From assembly GCA_037892765.1 (NCBI GenBank), contig JBBKBW010000010.1: 64,000 nt of DNA. The stretch is one strand, 5' to 3'. A program made the translations under genes and the position numbers. This document shows, in pieces, positions 16,501 through 25,595 of the stretch (within the stretch, counting starts at the first letter, position 1; each line of letters begins with the position of its first letter). Source of the stretch: Clostridium_AQ sp900552125. GTDB taxonomy: Bacteria; Bacillota_I; Bacilli_A; Erysipelotrichales; Erysipelotrichaceae. The notes beneath the pieces were generated by a model. It was not told the origin of the DNA and made no database searches. It saw only the letters and a program-made list of their open reading frames with translations.

Positions 16501-18453
16501 ATGAAAACGAAATTTTGGCAGAAAACAATAAGCGTTTTTCTAGGATTAACCTTGATGGTTTCATTGTTCGCTAACACTGGAAATATGCTGGCAGCAAATT
16601 CTCTAAAAACTCTTACGACTGTATGGAATAATACGAACGTAACTTTGGAATACTCTGGTGATGAAATTCCAGAAGGAGCAATTTTGCAAGTAGAAAGTGT
16701 TGACGAACAAACAGAAACAAATGCAAAAGAGCAAATTCAATCATTGATTGAAGATGAAGTAGATACTACAAAAACTGTTGTACTTACATTAACTGATGCA
16801 GCGGGAAATGAAATTATACCAAAAGGTGATGTGAATGTATCATTTGAAGGTACAGAATTTAATAACATATCTAATGTATATACAAGTGATGGAATAACAT
16901 TTACACAAGTAGATGCAACCATCGATGATACTAACGTATCCTTTGACACAAATACATTAGGAACATATTGCTTTGTATCTTTAAAAGAAGCAGAAACTAA
17001 TGATACAACTGAAACATCAGAAAAACCTGATTTCGTAGGTGATTCTAATATATTTGCAGCAGTTGATGCAAGATTCCCGTATAACTTAATTGATCTTGAT
17101 GGTAAAAAAATTAATCAAGATACTTATAATCAATATGTGGAAAAAGCCGAAAGTGAGTTAAATAATAATGAAATAATTATTTCAGGAGAGGAAACAACAC
17201 AAAATATCCCTATTTCATGGACTAGATCATCCAACTATGTAACAGTAGATCACAAAATTGGGGACAAAAACTATCAAGGTTGGACATGGAGTGATGTGGA
17301 TAAATTGAATACAAGCCTAACTCAGTCTTATGATGTGTGGGATGGTTCACGTTTAGATGCAAGTGGTTATGTATCTCATGAATTTAATGACAGTGGGTAT
17401 TTATCTAGTAATAGAATAACTGCTTATACTAAGAGTTATAATACAGATAAAGCTGATATAGGATTATACGATTCAGCGACTTGGAAACAACATGATGGTA
17501 AAGTATCTATTGAAAGATTCCAAGGATCATTCAGCTTATCAGGATTAAGTCAAGAAGATTTAAACGATATAGAAAATATAGATTTTACATTATCTCAAGT
17601 TACAGACAATGAAAAACTATATCTAAATGATAATATGTATGTATTTATTTATCCAAAAGGTACAGAAATAAATGATAGTAATTATCTACAGTATTTATCA
17701 TTTTGGACAGGTACTGTACTACAAAACAGAAATGATTATAATGAAACCCAATATAGATTTCATGGTATTCCCGGTGCTAATATAGAACGTATAAGTATGG
17801 GAAGTTCAGAAGGATTTAAACGTTTAACAAATGGATGGCAGATGCAATCAGTTACTGACAATGTTGGTGGATCAATAGTTTATCAATATAAAACAACTGA
17901 TGAAACTGAATATGTGATTGATATCTTTGCAGAGGATTACAACACAGGCGGAGGTATGTACCGTTATAAATTAACTGCTACAAGTCCAACAACTAGACAG
18001 AATTATTCATTTACAAAAGTCGATGAAAATAATAATCCAATTGCAGGTGCTGAATTCCAATTAATTGGAGAAGATGGAAGTAGATACGTAACAACATCTG
18101 ATGAAAATGGAAAAGTATCTATTATTGCACGTCCTGGAACTTATACTATGACAGAAACTAAAGCGCCTGATGGATATCGTTTATCATCAAATGAATGGAA
18201 AGTAGTTTTAGGTAATACTGCAGGAAATATAAAAATTTTAAATAATCATAAATATGATGAGTATGCTGTATTGAGTGAAAAAAATAATAATAATTATACA
18301 ATAAAAAATACAACTAAAATTACAGGTGAATTTAGCTTTGATAAATTCGATGAAAATGGTGATTCACTACAAGGGGCAACATTTGGATTATTTGAGAATG
18401 CTGAATCTGAAGAACCATTATATTATGCAACATCAAATGCACAAGGAAAGTAA
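16501..18453 (+). CDS. Large Cna-B adhesin, N-terminal part (frame broken at 18450)
   Basis: A 650-codon frame. It starts with a signal peptide (FLGLTLMVSLFANTGNMLAA). Residues about 40-180 are a Cna-B-associated region with acidic loops. Residues about 200-495 form a beta-rich adhesin module without a known name. A Cna-B/SpaA domain (about 500-575; YSFTKVDENNNPIAGAEFQL, TMTETKAPDGYRL) is followed by a second one (FSFDKFDENGDSLQGATFGLF) cut off after SNAQGK. The stop TAA at 18451 interrupts that domain, and the rest continues in the -1 frame into the next entry, so the natural product is probably one protein of about 1,410 residues. It has its own SARP-like promoter. Likely role: pilus-tip-like adhesin of the fibre locus. 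Confidence 0.75.
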   Translation: MKTKFWQKTISVFLGLTLMVSLFANTGNMLAANSLKTLTTVWNNTNVTLEYSGDEIPEGAILQVESVDEQTETNAKEQIQSLIEDEVDTTKTVVLTLTDAAGNEIIPKGDVNVSFEGTEFNNISNVYTSDGITFTQVDATIDDTNVSFDTNTLGTYCFVSLKEAETNDTTETSEKPDFVGDSNIFAAVDARFPYNLIDLDGKKINQDTYNQYVEKAESELNNNEIIISGEETTQNIPISWTRSSNYVTVDHKIGDKNYQGWTWSDVDKLNTSLTQSYDVWDGSRLDASGYVSHEFNDSGYLSSNRITAYTKSYNTDKADIGLYDSATWKQHDGKVSIERFQGSFSLSGLSQEDLNDIENIDFTLSQVTDNEKLYLNDNMYVFIYPKGTEINDSNYLQYLSFWTGTVLQNRNDYNETQYRFHGIPGANIERISMGSSEGFKRLTNGWQMQSVTDNVGGSIVYQYKTTDETEYVIDIFAEDYNTGGGMYRYKLTATSPTTRQNYSFTKVDENNNPIAGAEFQLIGEDGSRYVTTSDENGKVSIIARPGTYTMTETKAPDGYRLSSNEWKVVLGNTAGNIKILNNHKYDEYAVLSEKNNNNYTIKNTTKITGEFSFDKFDENGDSLQGATFGLFENAESEEPLYYATSNAQGK

Positions 18454-18485
18454 CTTTTGAAGATGTTCTAGCAAGAAATTATGTT

Positions 18486-20735
18486 ATGAAAGAAATTTCA
18501 GCACCAAATGGTTATGCTATTAGTGAAGAAGTTTGGCATGTTAGTGCTACTGTCAATGGTGAAAATGTTACATTTACAATAGAGGATGCTAATAGTGATG
18601 AGGTTAATTCAATTCAGAACGAAAAGCAGAAATTAGAAGATATTATAGATATGAATAAAGATGCTAGTCTCCTTGATTGGAAAGATAGAACTTATACTAT
18701 TCATTTAGATGCTACATCATTAAGTGAAAATGTTACTACAACTTCATCAGCTCATGATATTGCGTTAATTTTAGACTATAGTGAATCTATGGATCAAAAT
18801 ACTACGACATATGCTTCTTTAGGGAAATATAATAGTATTGATAAAGATACATTAAGTAGCAATTCTAGTTATTATTATAAAAATTCAAATAATGAATTTA
18901 TAAGATTATATGTAAAAAATGATTTTAGGGGAAATAAATATCTAACCTATGATAAAAGAGGGATTAACAAGGTGAATTTTGCCGAAGATATTTATTATAG
19001 AAAAACTAGATTAGATGTTCTAAAAGATTCAGTAGCTGAATTTATAAATAATCTAGCAGAAGATTCACCTAATTCAAACATTACGATAATACCTTTTACA
19101 AATAAAAAAACATTTACCACTAACTTTACAAAGACATTTAATAAAGTTGGAGAGAATAAAAATCAAATCATAACTTATGTAAATAATTTAACAAGATCGG
19201 GTACAGGGACAAGACCAGATTATGGATTAGATAAAGCAATCGATATATTTAAATCAGATTCTAATAATCTTCCAAATCAAACTATCTTGTTCACTGATGG
19301 TGAGCCTGATGATTATGGTAGTCAGGATTTAAATTCATTATTTAAAACCTCTGCTAATAGATTGAAAAATTATGTTGAGAAACTATATACTATAGCTGCA
19401 GCCGATTCAAATGCTGATTGGATGGCAGAAAATATTGCAAGTCCTGGTTGTGCATATTCAACAAGTGAGATGGCAGATTTGAGCGATATTTTCGAAGGTA
19501 TTCTAGGTTCTATAACTACAGGTTCTAACATAACAGGTGCAACTATTAGAGATTATATTGATCCAAGATTTGAAGTTGGATATATAGATGGTGATGGTAA
19601 TTGGATTGCTTATAAAGATGGTGATAGTGTAACTGACGGTGGAATTTTACACATAGAAGATGATCAGGTTTATATTGAATGGACAAATCAAACTATTAAT
19701 TACAAAAAAGATGATACAGGTAAAGATCAAATAGGTTGGGTACGAGAATTCACTATTAGAGCTAAGGAAGATTTCTTAGGTGGAAACATTATTCCAACAA
19801 ATGGAGTAAAATCTGGTATTACTGTAGGTGATGAAACAGTATACTTTGAAAAACCAACAGTAAATGTTAAAGAGATTTGCCCTAAAAATAATAATGTAAA
19901 AGTAGAGAAAATTTTAGGACAAACAATCTATACTTGGAAAGAAGTGATTTCTGATTTAACAAAATTTGATTTGTTGAAATCATTAACAGAAACTCAGAAG
20001 GATGTATTGCTAGAAGGTAAAACATTAAGTGTTCCTTATAGTTATTCAGGTACTAATGATGTTGTAGGTACAATTACTTATACTTTATCTACTAGTGACG
20101 GAAATAATAATGATCATGTTGCTGATAAAATTGGTAATCCAGTAGAAACATATACCTTAAAGATAACATATACTCCAAAAACGCTAGATGAAAGAGAGAG
20201 TATAATCAATAATGGATATAACGAATCAAATACGTTTGATTCTAATTATATTGCAGTAGTCAAAGAATGTACTGCAATTGGTGAAGTCCATGTAAAAGCA
20301 GGAAGTTTAACTATTTACAAAACAATTGATAAATATGATGCAACTGGAGGAAATCCAATATTCCTTTATAAAATATCTTATAAAGATGTAAACGGAAAAG
20401 ACAAAGTATTATATAGAGTTGTTAGATTTACTTCAGCAGACCAAGCTGGTAATGAGACACTTGTAGGTACAATCGATGGTTTACCTGTGGGAGATTACAC
20501 AGTTGAAGAACTTTCAGTAATCAAATATACAATAGGTACTGTTACACCAGATACAAATAGTGATAAGATTGCAGATTTCAAAATTAAAGATGAAGCAAGC
20601 TTGAATCATGATGTGAAATTTACTAATAATTTGAAAGAAAGTAATTTACAAACTGATAAAGATGTTGTAAAAAATAGTATTAGTAAAGATGAAAATGGTC
20701 ATATTGTATTTGATAAAGATGATTTAAAAGACTAG
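18486..20735 (+). CDS. Large Cna-B/vWA adhesin, C-terminal part (after frameshift)
   Basis: A 749-codon frame that continues the upstream ORF. Translating from 18450 in this frame gives VTFEDVLARNYVMKEISAP, completing the second Cna-B domain; the ATG at 18486 has no ribosome binding site. A von Willebrand A domain follows (about residues 90-350). Its MIDAS motif is DYSES in IALILDYSES, with the metal-site Asp in FTDGEPDD. Next come beta modules and a final Cna-B-like domain (SLTIYKTIDKYDATGGNP, GDYTVEEL). The chain ends DKDDLKD with no membrane helix and no sortase signal. It is therefore secreted or held non-covalently. The Cna-B plus MIDAS-vWA pairing is typical of pilus tip adhesins such as RrgA. 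Confidence 0.75.
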   Translation: MKEISAPNGYAISEEVWHVSATVNGENVTFTIEDANSDEVNSIQNEKQKLEDIIDMNKDASLLDWKDRTYTIHLDATSLSENVTTTSSAHDIALILDYSESMDQNTTTYASLGKYNSIDKDTLSSNSSYYYKNSNNEFIRLYVKNDFRGNKYLTYDKRGINKVNFAEDIYYRKTRLDVLKDSVAEFINNLAEDSPNSNITIIPFTNKKTFTTNFTKTFNKVGENKNQIITYVNNLTRSGTGTRPDYGLDKAIDIFKSDSNNLPNQTILFTDGEPDDYGSQDLNSLFKTSANRLKNYVEKLYTIAAADSNADWMAENIASPGCAYSTSEMADLSDIFEGILGSITTGSNITGATIRDYIDPRFEVGYIDGDGNWIAYKDGDSVTDGGILHIEDDQVYIEWTNQTINYKKDDTGKDQIGWVREFTIRAKEDFLGGNIIPTNGVKSGITVGDETVYFEKPTVNVKEICPKNNNVKVEKILGQTIYTWKEVISDLTKFDLLKSLTETQKDVLLEGKTLSVPYSYSGTNDVVGTITYTLSTSDGNNNDHVADKIGNPVETYTLKITYTPKTLDERESIINNGYNESNTFDSNYIAVVKECTAIGEVHVKAGSLTIYKTIDKYDATGGNPIFLYKISYKDVNGKDKVLYRVVRFTSADQAGNETLVGTIDGLPVGDYTVEELSVIKYTIGTVTPDTNSDKIADFKIKDEASLNHDVKFTNNLKESNLQTDKDVVKNSISKDENGHIVFDKDDLKD

Positions 20736-20757
20736 GGTAAGAAAGGGGTAGTATAAC

Positions 20758-21372
20758 ATGTTAAAGAAGAAAAAATTAATTGTATGCGGTGTACTCCTTC
20801 TTACCATTGGAGTTGGTGCAACATTTGCATACTTACAACAACGTTCAAACGAATTAACTAATACATTTAAAGTAGCTGATGTTGATACAGAAATTGATGA
20901 ACCTGATATGGAACCAGATAGAAGTAATATCAAAAAAGAACCTTCTGTAAAAAATATTGGGAAAACAGATGCAATCATTAGAGTAAGATGTGTTGTTTCT
21001 CCAGAGGACATGCTCACTAAAGATGAAATTAATTATAATGATGAACTAAATGATTTTAGTGCAGTTGATCCTGATATTGAAGGAAATTGGATTAATGGTG
21101 GAGATGGATATTGGTATTATCAGGCAGTAATTCCTGCAGGAAAAGAAACTGAACCTTTATTTACAGAAATTAAAGGTGTAATAGTTTCAAATAGTGATGG
21201 TACTTATAGTTTTGCAGAGGGATATGATGATTTTGAAATTACTGTATATCAAGAAGCTGTTCAAGCGACGGTTACGAAATCAGATGGTACTGTTTTATCT
21301 GCTTTAGATCAGAATGGTAATTATAATCAAGCTAATGCCAAAGAGATTTGGAATTTAGCTGAACAAAATTAA
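20758..21372 (+). CDS. TasA/camelysin-like SipW substrate
   Basis: A 204-residue secreted protein with the class signature at the N-terminus: KKKKLIVCGVLLLTIGVGATFAYL followed by QQRSNELTNTFKVADVDTEI. The basic stretch, hydrophobic helix, AYL.. boundary and NTFK/T..D pattern are those of SipW-processed TasA/CalY proteins. The mature domain has the family's V.N.G...A.IRVR strand and an EI.VY.EAVQAT strand. It follows the large adhesin by 22 bp and precedes a short hairpin and a SipW-type peptidase. Likely a fibre subunit or adaptor for the adhesin. Confidence 0.8.
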   Translation: MLKKKKLIVCGVLLLTIGVGATFAYLQQRSNELTNTFKVADVDTEIDEPDMEPDRSNIKKEPSVKNIGKTDAIIRVRCVVSPEDMLTKDEINYNDELNDFSAVDPDIEGNWINGGDGYWYYQAVIPAGKETEPLFTEIKGVIVSNSDGTYSFAEGYDDFEITVYQEAVQATVTKSDGTVLSALDQNGNYNQANAKEIWNLAEQN

Positions 21373-21385
21373 AATTAGAAAAAAA

Positions 21386-21413
21386 TAAAAAGGAGTTTAT
21401 CTCCTTTTTATTG
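21386..21413 (+). terminator. Short terminator between TasA-like gene and sipW
   Basis: TAAAAAGGAG (21386-21395) pairs with CTCCTTTTTA (21401-21410). A TATAAT-like -10 (21414-21419) follows directly, so the peptidase gene may have its own start. Confidence 0.7.
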
Positions 21414-21441
21414 TATAATTAGAAATATGAGGAGGGAAAAC

Positions 21442-21939
21442 ATGTTAAGAAAAGTTTGCAGTATTTTATCTACAATATTATTGCTAATACTTCTTGTATT
21501 GGCATGTCTTTTATTTGTTCCTAATTTATTGGGTTATCAATCATTTGCTGTTGTAAGTGGAAGTATGGAACCTACTTATCCAGTAGGATCAATAGTTTAT
21601 GCTAAGGAAACACCTTTTAATGAACTTGAAGTAGGAGATGTTATTAGTTATAGTATATCTGAAGATACTAAAGTCACTCATCGTATAACTGCAATAGATA
21701 CAGAAAAGCAGCAATTTACAACTAAGGGTGATGCTAATAATACAGAAGATGGAGAGCCAGTAAACTATTCTAGTGTAATCGGAAAAGTAGTGTTTGATGT
21801 ACCATATTTAGGTTATTTAAGTCAATATATTAGAACACCTTTAGGAATAGCTATTGGTTGTGGGGTAATATTTATTATGATTTTGCTTAACTTTTTACCC
21901 GATATATTTAGTGAAGAAAGCAAAAAAGAGGAAAAATAA
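21442..21939 (+). CDS. sipW: SipW-type signal peptidase I
   Basis: A 165-residue membrane peptidase from ATG 21442 (AGGAGGG 5-6 nt upstream; ATG 21427 lies before it). An N-terminal helix is followed by the catalytic serine motif SGSMEPTYPVGS. The general base is in TKVTHRITA, with His in place of the Lys of ordinary bacterial signal peptidase I, as in the ER-type SipW subgroup that processes TasA in Bacillus subtilis. GDANN and IGKVVFDVPYLGYL are the later conserved boxes, and a C-terminal helix closes the chain. It sits between four TasA-like substrates and should remove their signal peptides. Confidence 0.9.
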   Translation: MLRKVCSILSTILLLILLVLACLLFVPNLLGYQSFAVVSGSMEPTYPVGSIVYAKETPFNELEVGDVISYSISEDTKVTHRITAIDTEKQQFTTKGDANNTEDGEPVNYSSVIGKVVFDVPYLGYLSQYIRTPLGIAIGCGVIFIMILLNFLPDIFSEESKKEEK

Positions 21940-22519
21940 TTTTATAACCAAATTATATAACTGATTGTATAAGGTTTTAGGGTTTTAAATTAATAAGTGA
22001 TTTATAAAGAAGAAAACAGATGATTTTAAAGGTGAGATACCTATTTATCATCTGTTTTCATTTTAATTGATCATTTATAAAATAGAATACTTTTTTATTT
22101 AGTGATAATAGGTAGCTTTTTCTAAATCTTTTGAAGTTACTTGTTGCAATGGAAACCGCTAAGTATGTGCAAATCTGACTGTTGATATTTTCTGAAAGTG
22201 TATTATTAAGCTTTCTTTCCTTAAATAATAGGGACATCTAAGCTTTTCGGATCTCAAAGAGATATGAAGTTCAGTTAAGTCATTTGAAGAATATATTGAA
22301 AAATTTTTAATATTTCTTTGTTAATATTGGATAAATCTGTGATAAAACTGTACATAGGTTTAAACCTCCTTCTTTGCATTTTCTTAGCAAAGAAATAATA
22401 ACATGAAGCTTTTTTTATACTAAAAAAAGAGGGTATCCACAAGAAATGGCACATCTATACTCGGATTTTAAGCACTGTTTTAGTTAGTATAATCATTTTT
22501 TATTTTTCTATTTTAACTA
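21940..22519. other. Intergenic region, about 580 bp
   Basis: Contains a bidirectional terminator at 22012-22060, a palindrome AGGTTTAAACCT near 22349-22360 and a CTTTGC/GCAAAG hairpin near 22372-22392 followed by a T-rich stretch. I see no supported reading frame. The double-heptamer site D closes the region. Confidence 0.5.
22012..22060 (+). terminator. Terminator after sipW
   Basis: GAAAACAGATGA (22012-22023) pairs with TCATCTGTTTTC (22048-22059), with an inner AGGT/ACCT. A- and T-rich flanks make it usable in both directions. Confidence 0.75.
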
Positions 22520-22552
22520 TGTGACTATATTGTTACCCCAAAAAGCTATTAT
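22520..22552 (+). promoter_or_regulatory. Double-heptamer promoter site D (SARP-like)
   Basis: TGTGACT (22520-22526), ATAT, TGTTACC (22531-22537), 9 nt, TATTAT (22547-22552). The start codon of the second TasA-like pair is 41 bp downstream. Spacing is identical to site B. Confidence 0.75.
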
Positions 22553-22592
22553 ATAAATGTAATAATTCAATATTCAGAGAGGAGAAAATATT

Positions 22593-23330
22593 ATGAATAA
22601 AAAAGCTTTAAAAACAACAGTAGCTAGTTTAGCCCTAGTAGGTGTAATTGGGGTTGGGGCAACATTAGCTTATCTATCTTCACAGTCTAATAAATTGACT
22701 AACACATTTACTGCAGGTGAAGGATATCCTGAAATTCCAGAATATAATCAGGCATTAATTTTACATGAAAGTTTTGTTCCAAAAACAGATGAACCAGATG
22801 AACCAACTGATTGTACTAAAGCCAATAGTTGTTATCTTGTTGATGGTACAACCAAAAGAAACATTGTAGGAAATGACTATGAAGATGTACAAGCTGGATC
22901 CGTAGTCACTAAAGACCCAGAAGTAACTTTAAATGCAAATTCTGTAAATAGTTATTTATACATCAAAGTCCAAGGTTTAGATGCATTAAAAGGAAATAAC
23001 GTAACTACTCAAATTAATGATAAAGCATGGGTAAAAGTTAGTGATGAGGAAGGTTTAGATGGTCTTTACCGTTATGAAGGAGATAATGCTACAAAAGGAA
23101 TTGTAGAAACTAGTACCTCTACTACAACAACAGAACCTTTATTCAAAACTTTAACATTTGCAGGTGATGAAGATTATAGTAAAGTAACTTTAGATAATGT
23201 AAACCTGGCAGCAGCTGCTGTGCAAGCTACTTATACTCAGGATGGTGTTGAGGTTATAGTCCCAACAGATGGTCAAGACGGTGCAGATGCACAAGCTGCT
23301 GAATTATTAGCAAATGCATTTAATCAATAG
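22593..23330 (+). CDS. TasA/camelysin-like SipW substrate
   Basis: A 245-residue secreted protein. The N-terminus KKALKTTVASLALVGVIGVGATLAYLS followed by NKLTNTFTAG is the class signature (basic, hydrophobic, AYLS boundary, TNTFT.G). The mature part has a Cys pair in DCTKANSCYLV, which may form a disulfide and is not usual for the family, then VNSYLYIKVQG and AAAVQATYTQDG strands. It ends with an Ala-rich helix AQAAELLANAF. It forms an operon with the next gene (23 bp apart) under site D. Probably a major or minor fibre subunit. Confidence 0.8.
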   Translation: MNKKALKTTVASLALVGVIGVGATLAYLSSQSNKLTNTFTAGEGYPEIPEYNQALILHESFVPKTDEPDEPTDCTKANSCYLVDGTTKRNIVGNDYEDVQAGSVVTKDPEVTLNANSVNSYLYIKVQGLDALKGNNVTTQINDKAWVKVSDEEGLDGLYRYEGDNATKGIVETSTSTTTTEPLFKTLTFAGDEDYSKVTLDNVNLAAAAVQATYTQDGVEVIVPTDGQDGADAQAAELLANAFNQ

Positions 23331-23353
23331 TTTAAAGTAAGGAGTAATAAATT

Positions 23354-23986
23354 ATGAATAAGAAAAAATTAACAACATTAGTTGGTAGCTTGGCTCTTGT
23401 TGGGGTAATTGGAGTAGGAGCTTCCTTAGCATATTTCTCTGATCAAGATGCAGCAACAAATGTATTTACAATGGGAAATATAGACATTGAATTAACTGAA
23501 ACTGGTTCAAATGCAGATGGTTCTTCGCCTATTATGACAGAAGATGGAATTGAATTTACAAAAGAAATCATGCCAGGTGATACAGTTAATAAAGCTCCAG
23601 TAGTAACTGTTGATGCTGATTCAGAAATTTCTTATCTTCGTGCTAGCATTTCTGTTGGTGATATTGAAGGTGCAAAAACTTTAGATACTACACATAAAGC
23701 TGATATTATGGCTGACTTAACACGTCAATTAAATGCAAATGGATGGTATTTAGGTACTGATGGTTATTTCTATTTAACTACTGCTAATGATAATGGAGTT
23801 GCTACTCCTGGTGATTATACATTATTCCAGACTGTAACATTCCCTACAACTTGGGGTAATGAAGTAAAAAACGCAAGATTTACTATTCAAATTCAAGTAT
23901 ACGCAGTACAGGCTGATAACTTTGAAGTAGAATATGATGGTAGTGGACATATCACTTCTTGGGTAAGTTCAGTTGATTTTAACTAA
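23354..23986 (+). CDS. TasA/camelysin-like SipW substrate
   Basis: A 210-residue protein and the most canonical TasA/camelysin of the locus: KKKLTTLVGSLALVGVIGVGASLAYFSDQD at the N-terminus, then ATNVFTMGNIDIELTETG and a EIMPGDTVNKAPVVTVDADSEISYLR strand pair, seen here as IMPGDTV, KAPVV and ISYLR. Signal peptide and opening are nearly identical to the preceding gene, pointing to duplication. Good ribosome binding site (AAGGAG). It ends the operon before a terminator at 23995. Likely the main fibre-forming subunit. Confidence 0.85.
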   Translation: MNKKKLTTLVGSLALVGVIGVGASLAYFSDQDAATNVFTMGNIDIELTETGSNADGSSPIMTEDGIEFTKEIMPGDTVNKAPVVTVDADSEISYLRASISVGDIEGAKTLDTTHKADIMADLTRQLNANGWYLGTDGYFYLTTANDNGVATPGDYTLFQTVTFPTTWGNEVKNARFTIQIQVYAVQADNFEVEYDGSGHITSWVSSVDFN

Positions 23987-23994
23987 TATAAAAT

Positions 23995-24062
23995 AAAAAA
24001 AGGTCGTAATAGTTAAGCGATTTTAAAAACTATCACTTAGGCTGTATGATCTTTTTTTTTAT
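23995..24062 (+). terminator. Terminator after the second TasA-like pair
   Basis: A-rich strand with GGTC..ATAGTT pairs imperfectly with AACTAT..GATC and ends in a run of nine T. Confidence 0.65.
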
Positions 24063-24079
24063 TCTTTTTGTGTTTTCCT

Positions 24080-25545
24080 CGATTATGTCCTTTCATTCTT
24101 ATTGAATTATTCGATTTGACAAGTTTGGCTTTGAGTCCTTGTTCATCATATACAGGTATCGGTTTCTAATGTAGTTACCAATCGTATTGTTGAATATCCT
24201 ACTTATAAGAAAAAATAAGAAAGTATAAAATGTATATTGTGATGTATGAGTTAGACATAATAACATAATTATCATAATCATCATCTATTCTTATTTATGA
24301 GCTAGAATATAATATTCCTAGTTTTTTATATTTATCTCTGTTATATTGGTTAATTACTCTTCTACATGGACAAATCTTATATCTCTCTCCATTCTCTTTC
24401 CAGTTTAATGAATTATAGATATTTTTTGGGATTGTTCGTCCTCTTTTTTGCCGTACATATTATATTTCTGAACACGCTCTATCCCTCGAATGATATTAAA
24501 AAGTAATTATCATAATTTTCATATCTTGCATCGACCATTGAACATTTTGTAGAACTTCCTGTTCTTTCTTAGAACCTTTCGATAAAATCTTGCCAAGCAC
24601 TACGAATGTGTTTCTTATTATAATTACGATTAATTAATGAAGTGGCGTATTCTGCGATAACCTAAAAGTTAACTATATTTTTGATGACAATCCATAATAA
24701 ATTTAGCTAGATCCATATCTTCTTGTTTATTTACGGGAGTAGAGCGATTCAGCCATTTTAATAGTCTGAACGTTTAATACCTAATCGTTTCCATATCCAG
24801 CTGTTACTATATTTCTTTGCTTCATGCTGTTCCATGATAGCTACACTTTTTTAAGAGCTCCTTCTCCACTTTCATTTCCATAAGCTGTTGTTCAAGAATC
24901 TTTATCCTGCACTTCATTTTCTCTGTTTTGCTTGGCTGTTCTTTAGTCGCGTGATGCCCACAAGACTTTCCTCTCCGGATGCTAGATATTTTTTAATTCA
25001 TTGATATACTTGTGTGTATGAAATATCAAATATTTCAGCTATCTCGTTATTATTCTTATTATGCTCCAAATAGTAATTTACAATTTTAATACTTTTTTAT
25101 ATGATTTCTTTCTGCTGCATTCTTTCATATAAACCTCCGGATAGGATCACAATCCTTAGGTATTTCAAGATTATTATACTGATAATCCAGATTCTAACAG
25201 TTTCATATGCAGGAATTTTATATTTCGCTGCAATATTATCAATAGTACCTTCTCTTACTAGATAAGTTTTAACTACTTTTTGTTTGAATTCTTTGGGATA
25301 TCCTGTATTATGTGTTTTGGAATTGAAACATCCTTACCTAAAGATTGATACATTTTTATCCATGGTATTATTGTGGTGTTACCAACATGAAAATTATTTG
25401 CAAGTTCCCTTAAATTTTTCTCTCTATTCAAATAATTTTCACAAATGTATTATGTTCAATTGATTTTTGGTTTTCTTCCCATAGAAAAGTCCCACCTCCA
25501 TAGGATACACATTTGTTTATTTCATGTGTCTACTTTAGTGGGATT
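24080..25545 (-). mobile_element. Decayed IS3-family insertion element
   Basis: On the minus strand fragments of an IS3-type transposase can be read in broken frames. Near 25500-25300 there is an OrfA-like start (LRELANNFHVGNTTI). Near 25110-24960 comes the second HTH with VNYYLEHNKNNNEIAEIFD followed by YTQVYQ-stop-IKKYLASGEESL, matching the QVYQWVKKYLASGEEGL motif of the family with the Trp codon changed to TGA. Near 24740-24630 are WLNRSTPVNKQED and GYRRI of OrfB. Many stops and shifts mean it is not active. The right end near 25545 has TGTCTACTTTAGT, and the left end is not defined. It separates the second TasA pair from the second signal peptidase. Confidence 0.7.
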
Positions 25546-25595
25546 ATATTTTAGCATATTTCTGTCTTTTTTTAGTTTTGGGAACTATTCAACTG

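Noticed and set aside
24099..24284. 61-codon minus-strand frame near the IS3 remnant
   Set aside because: No start signal and no match to known protein text; low-complexity isoleucine/methionine run.
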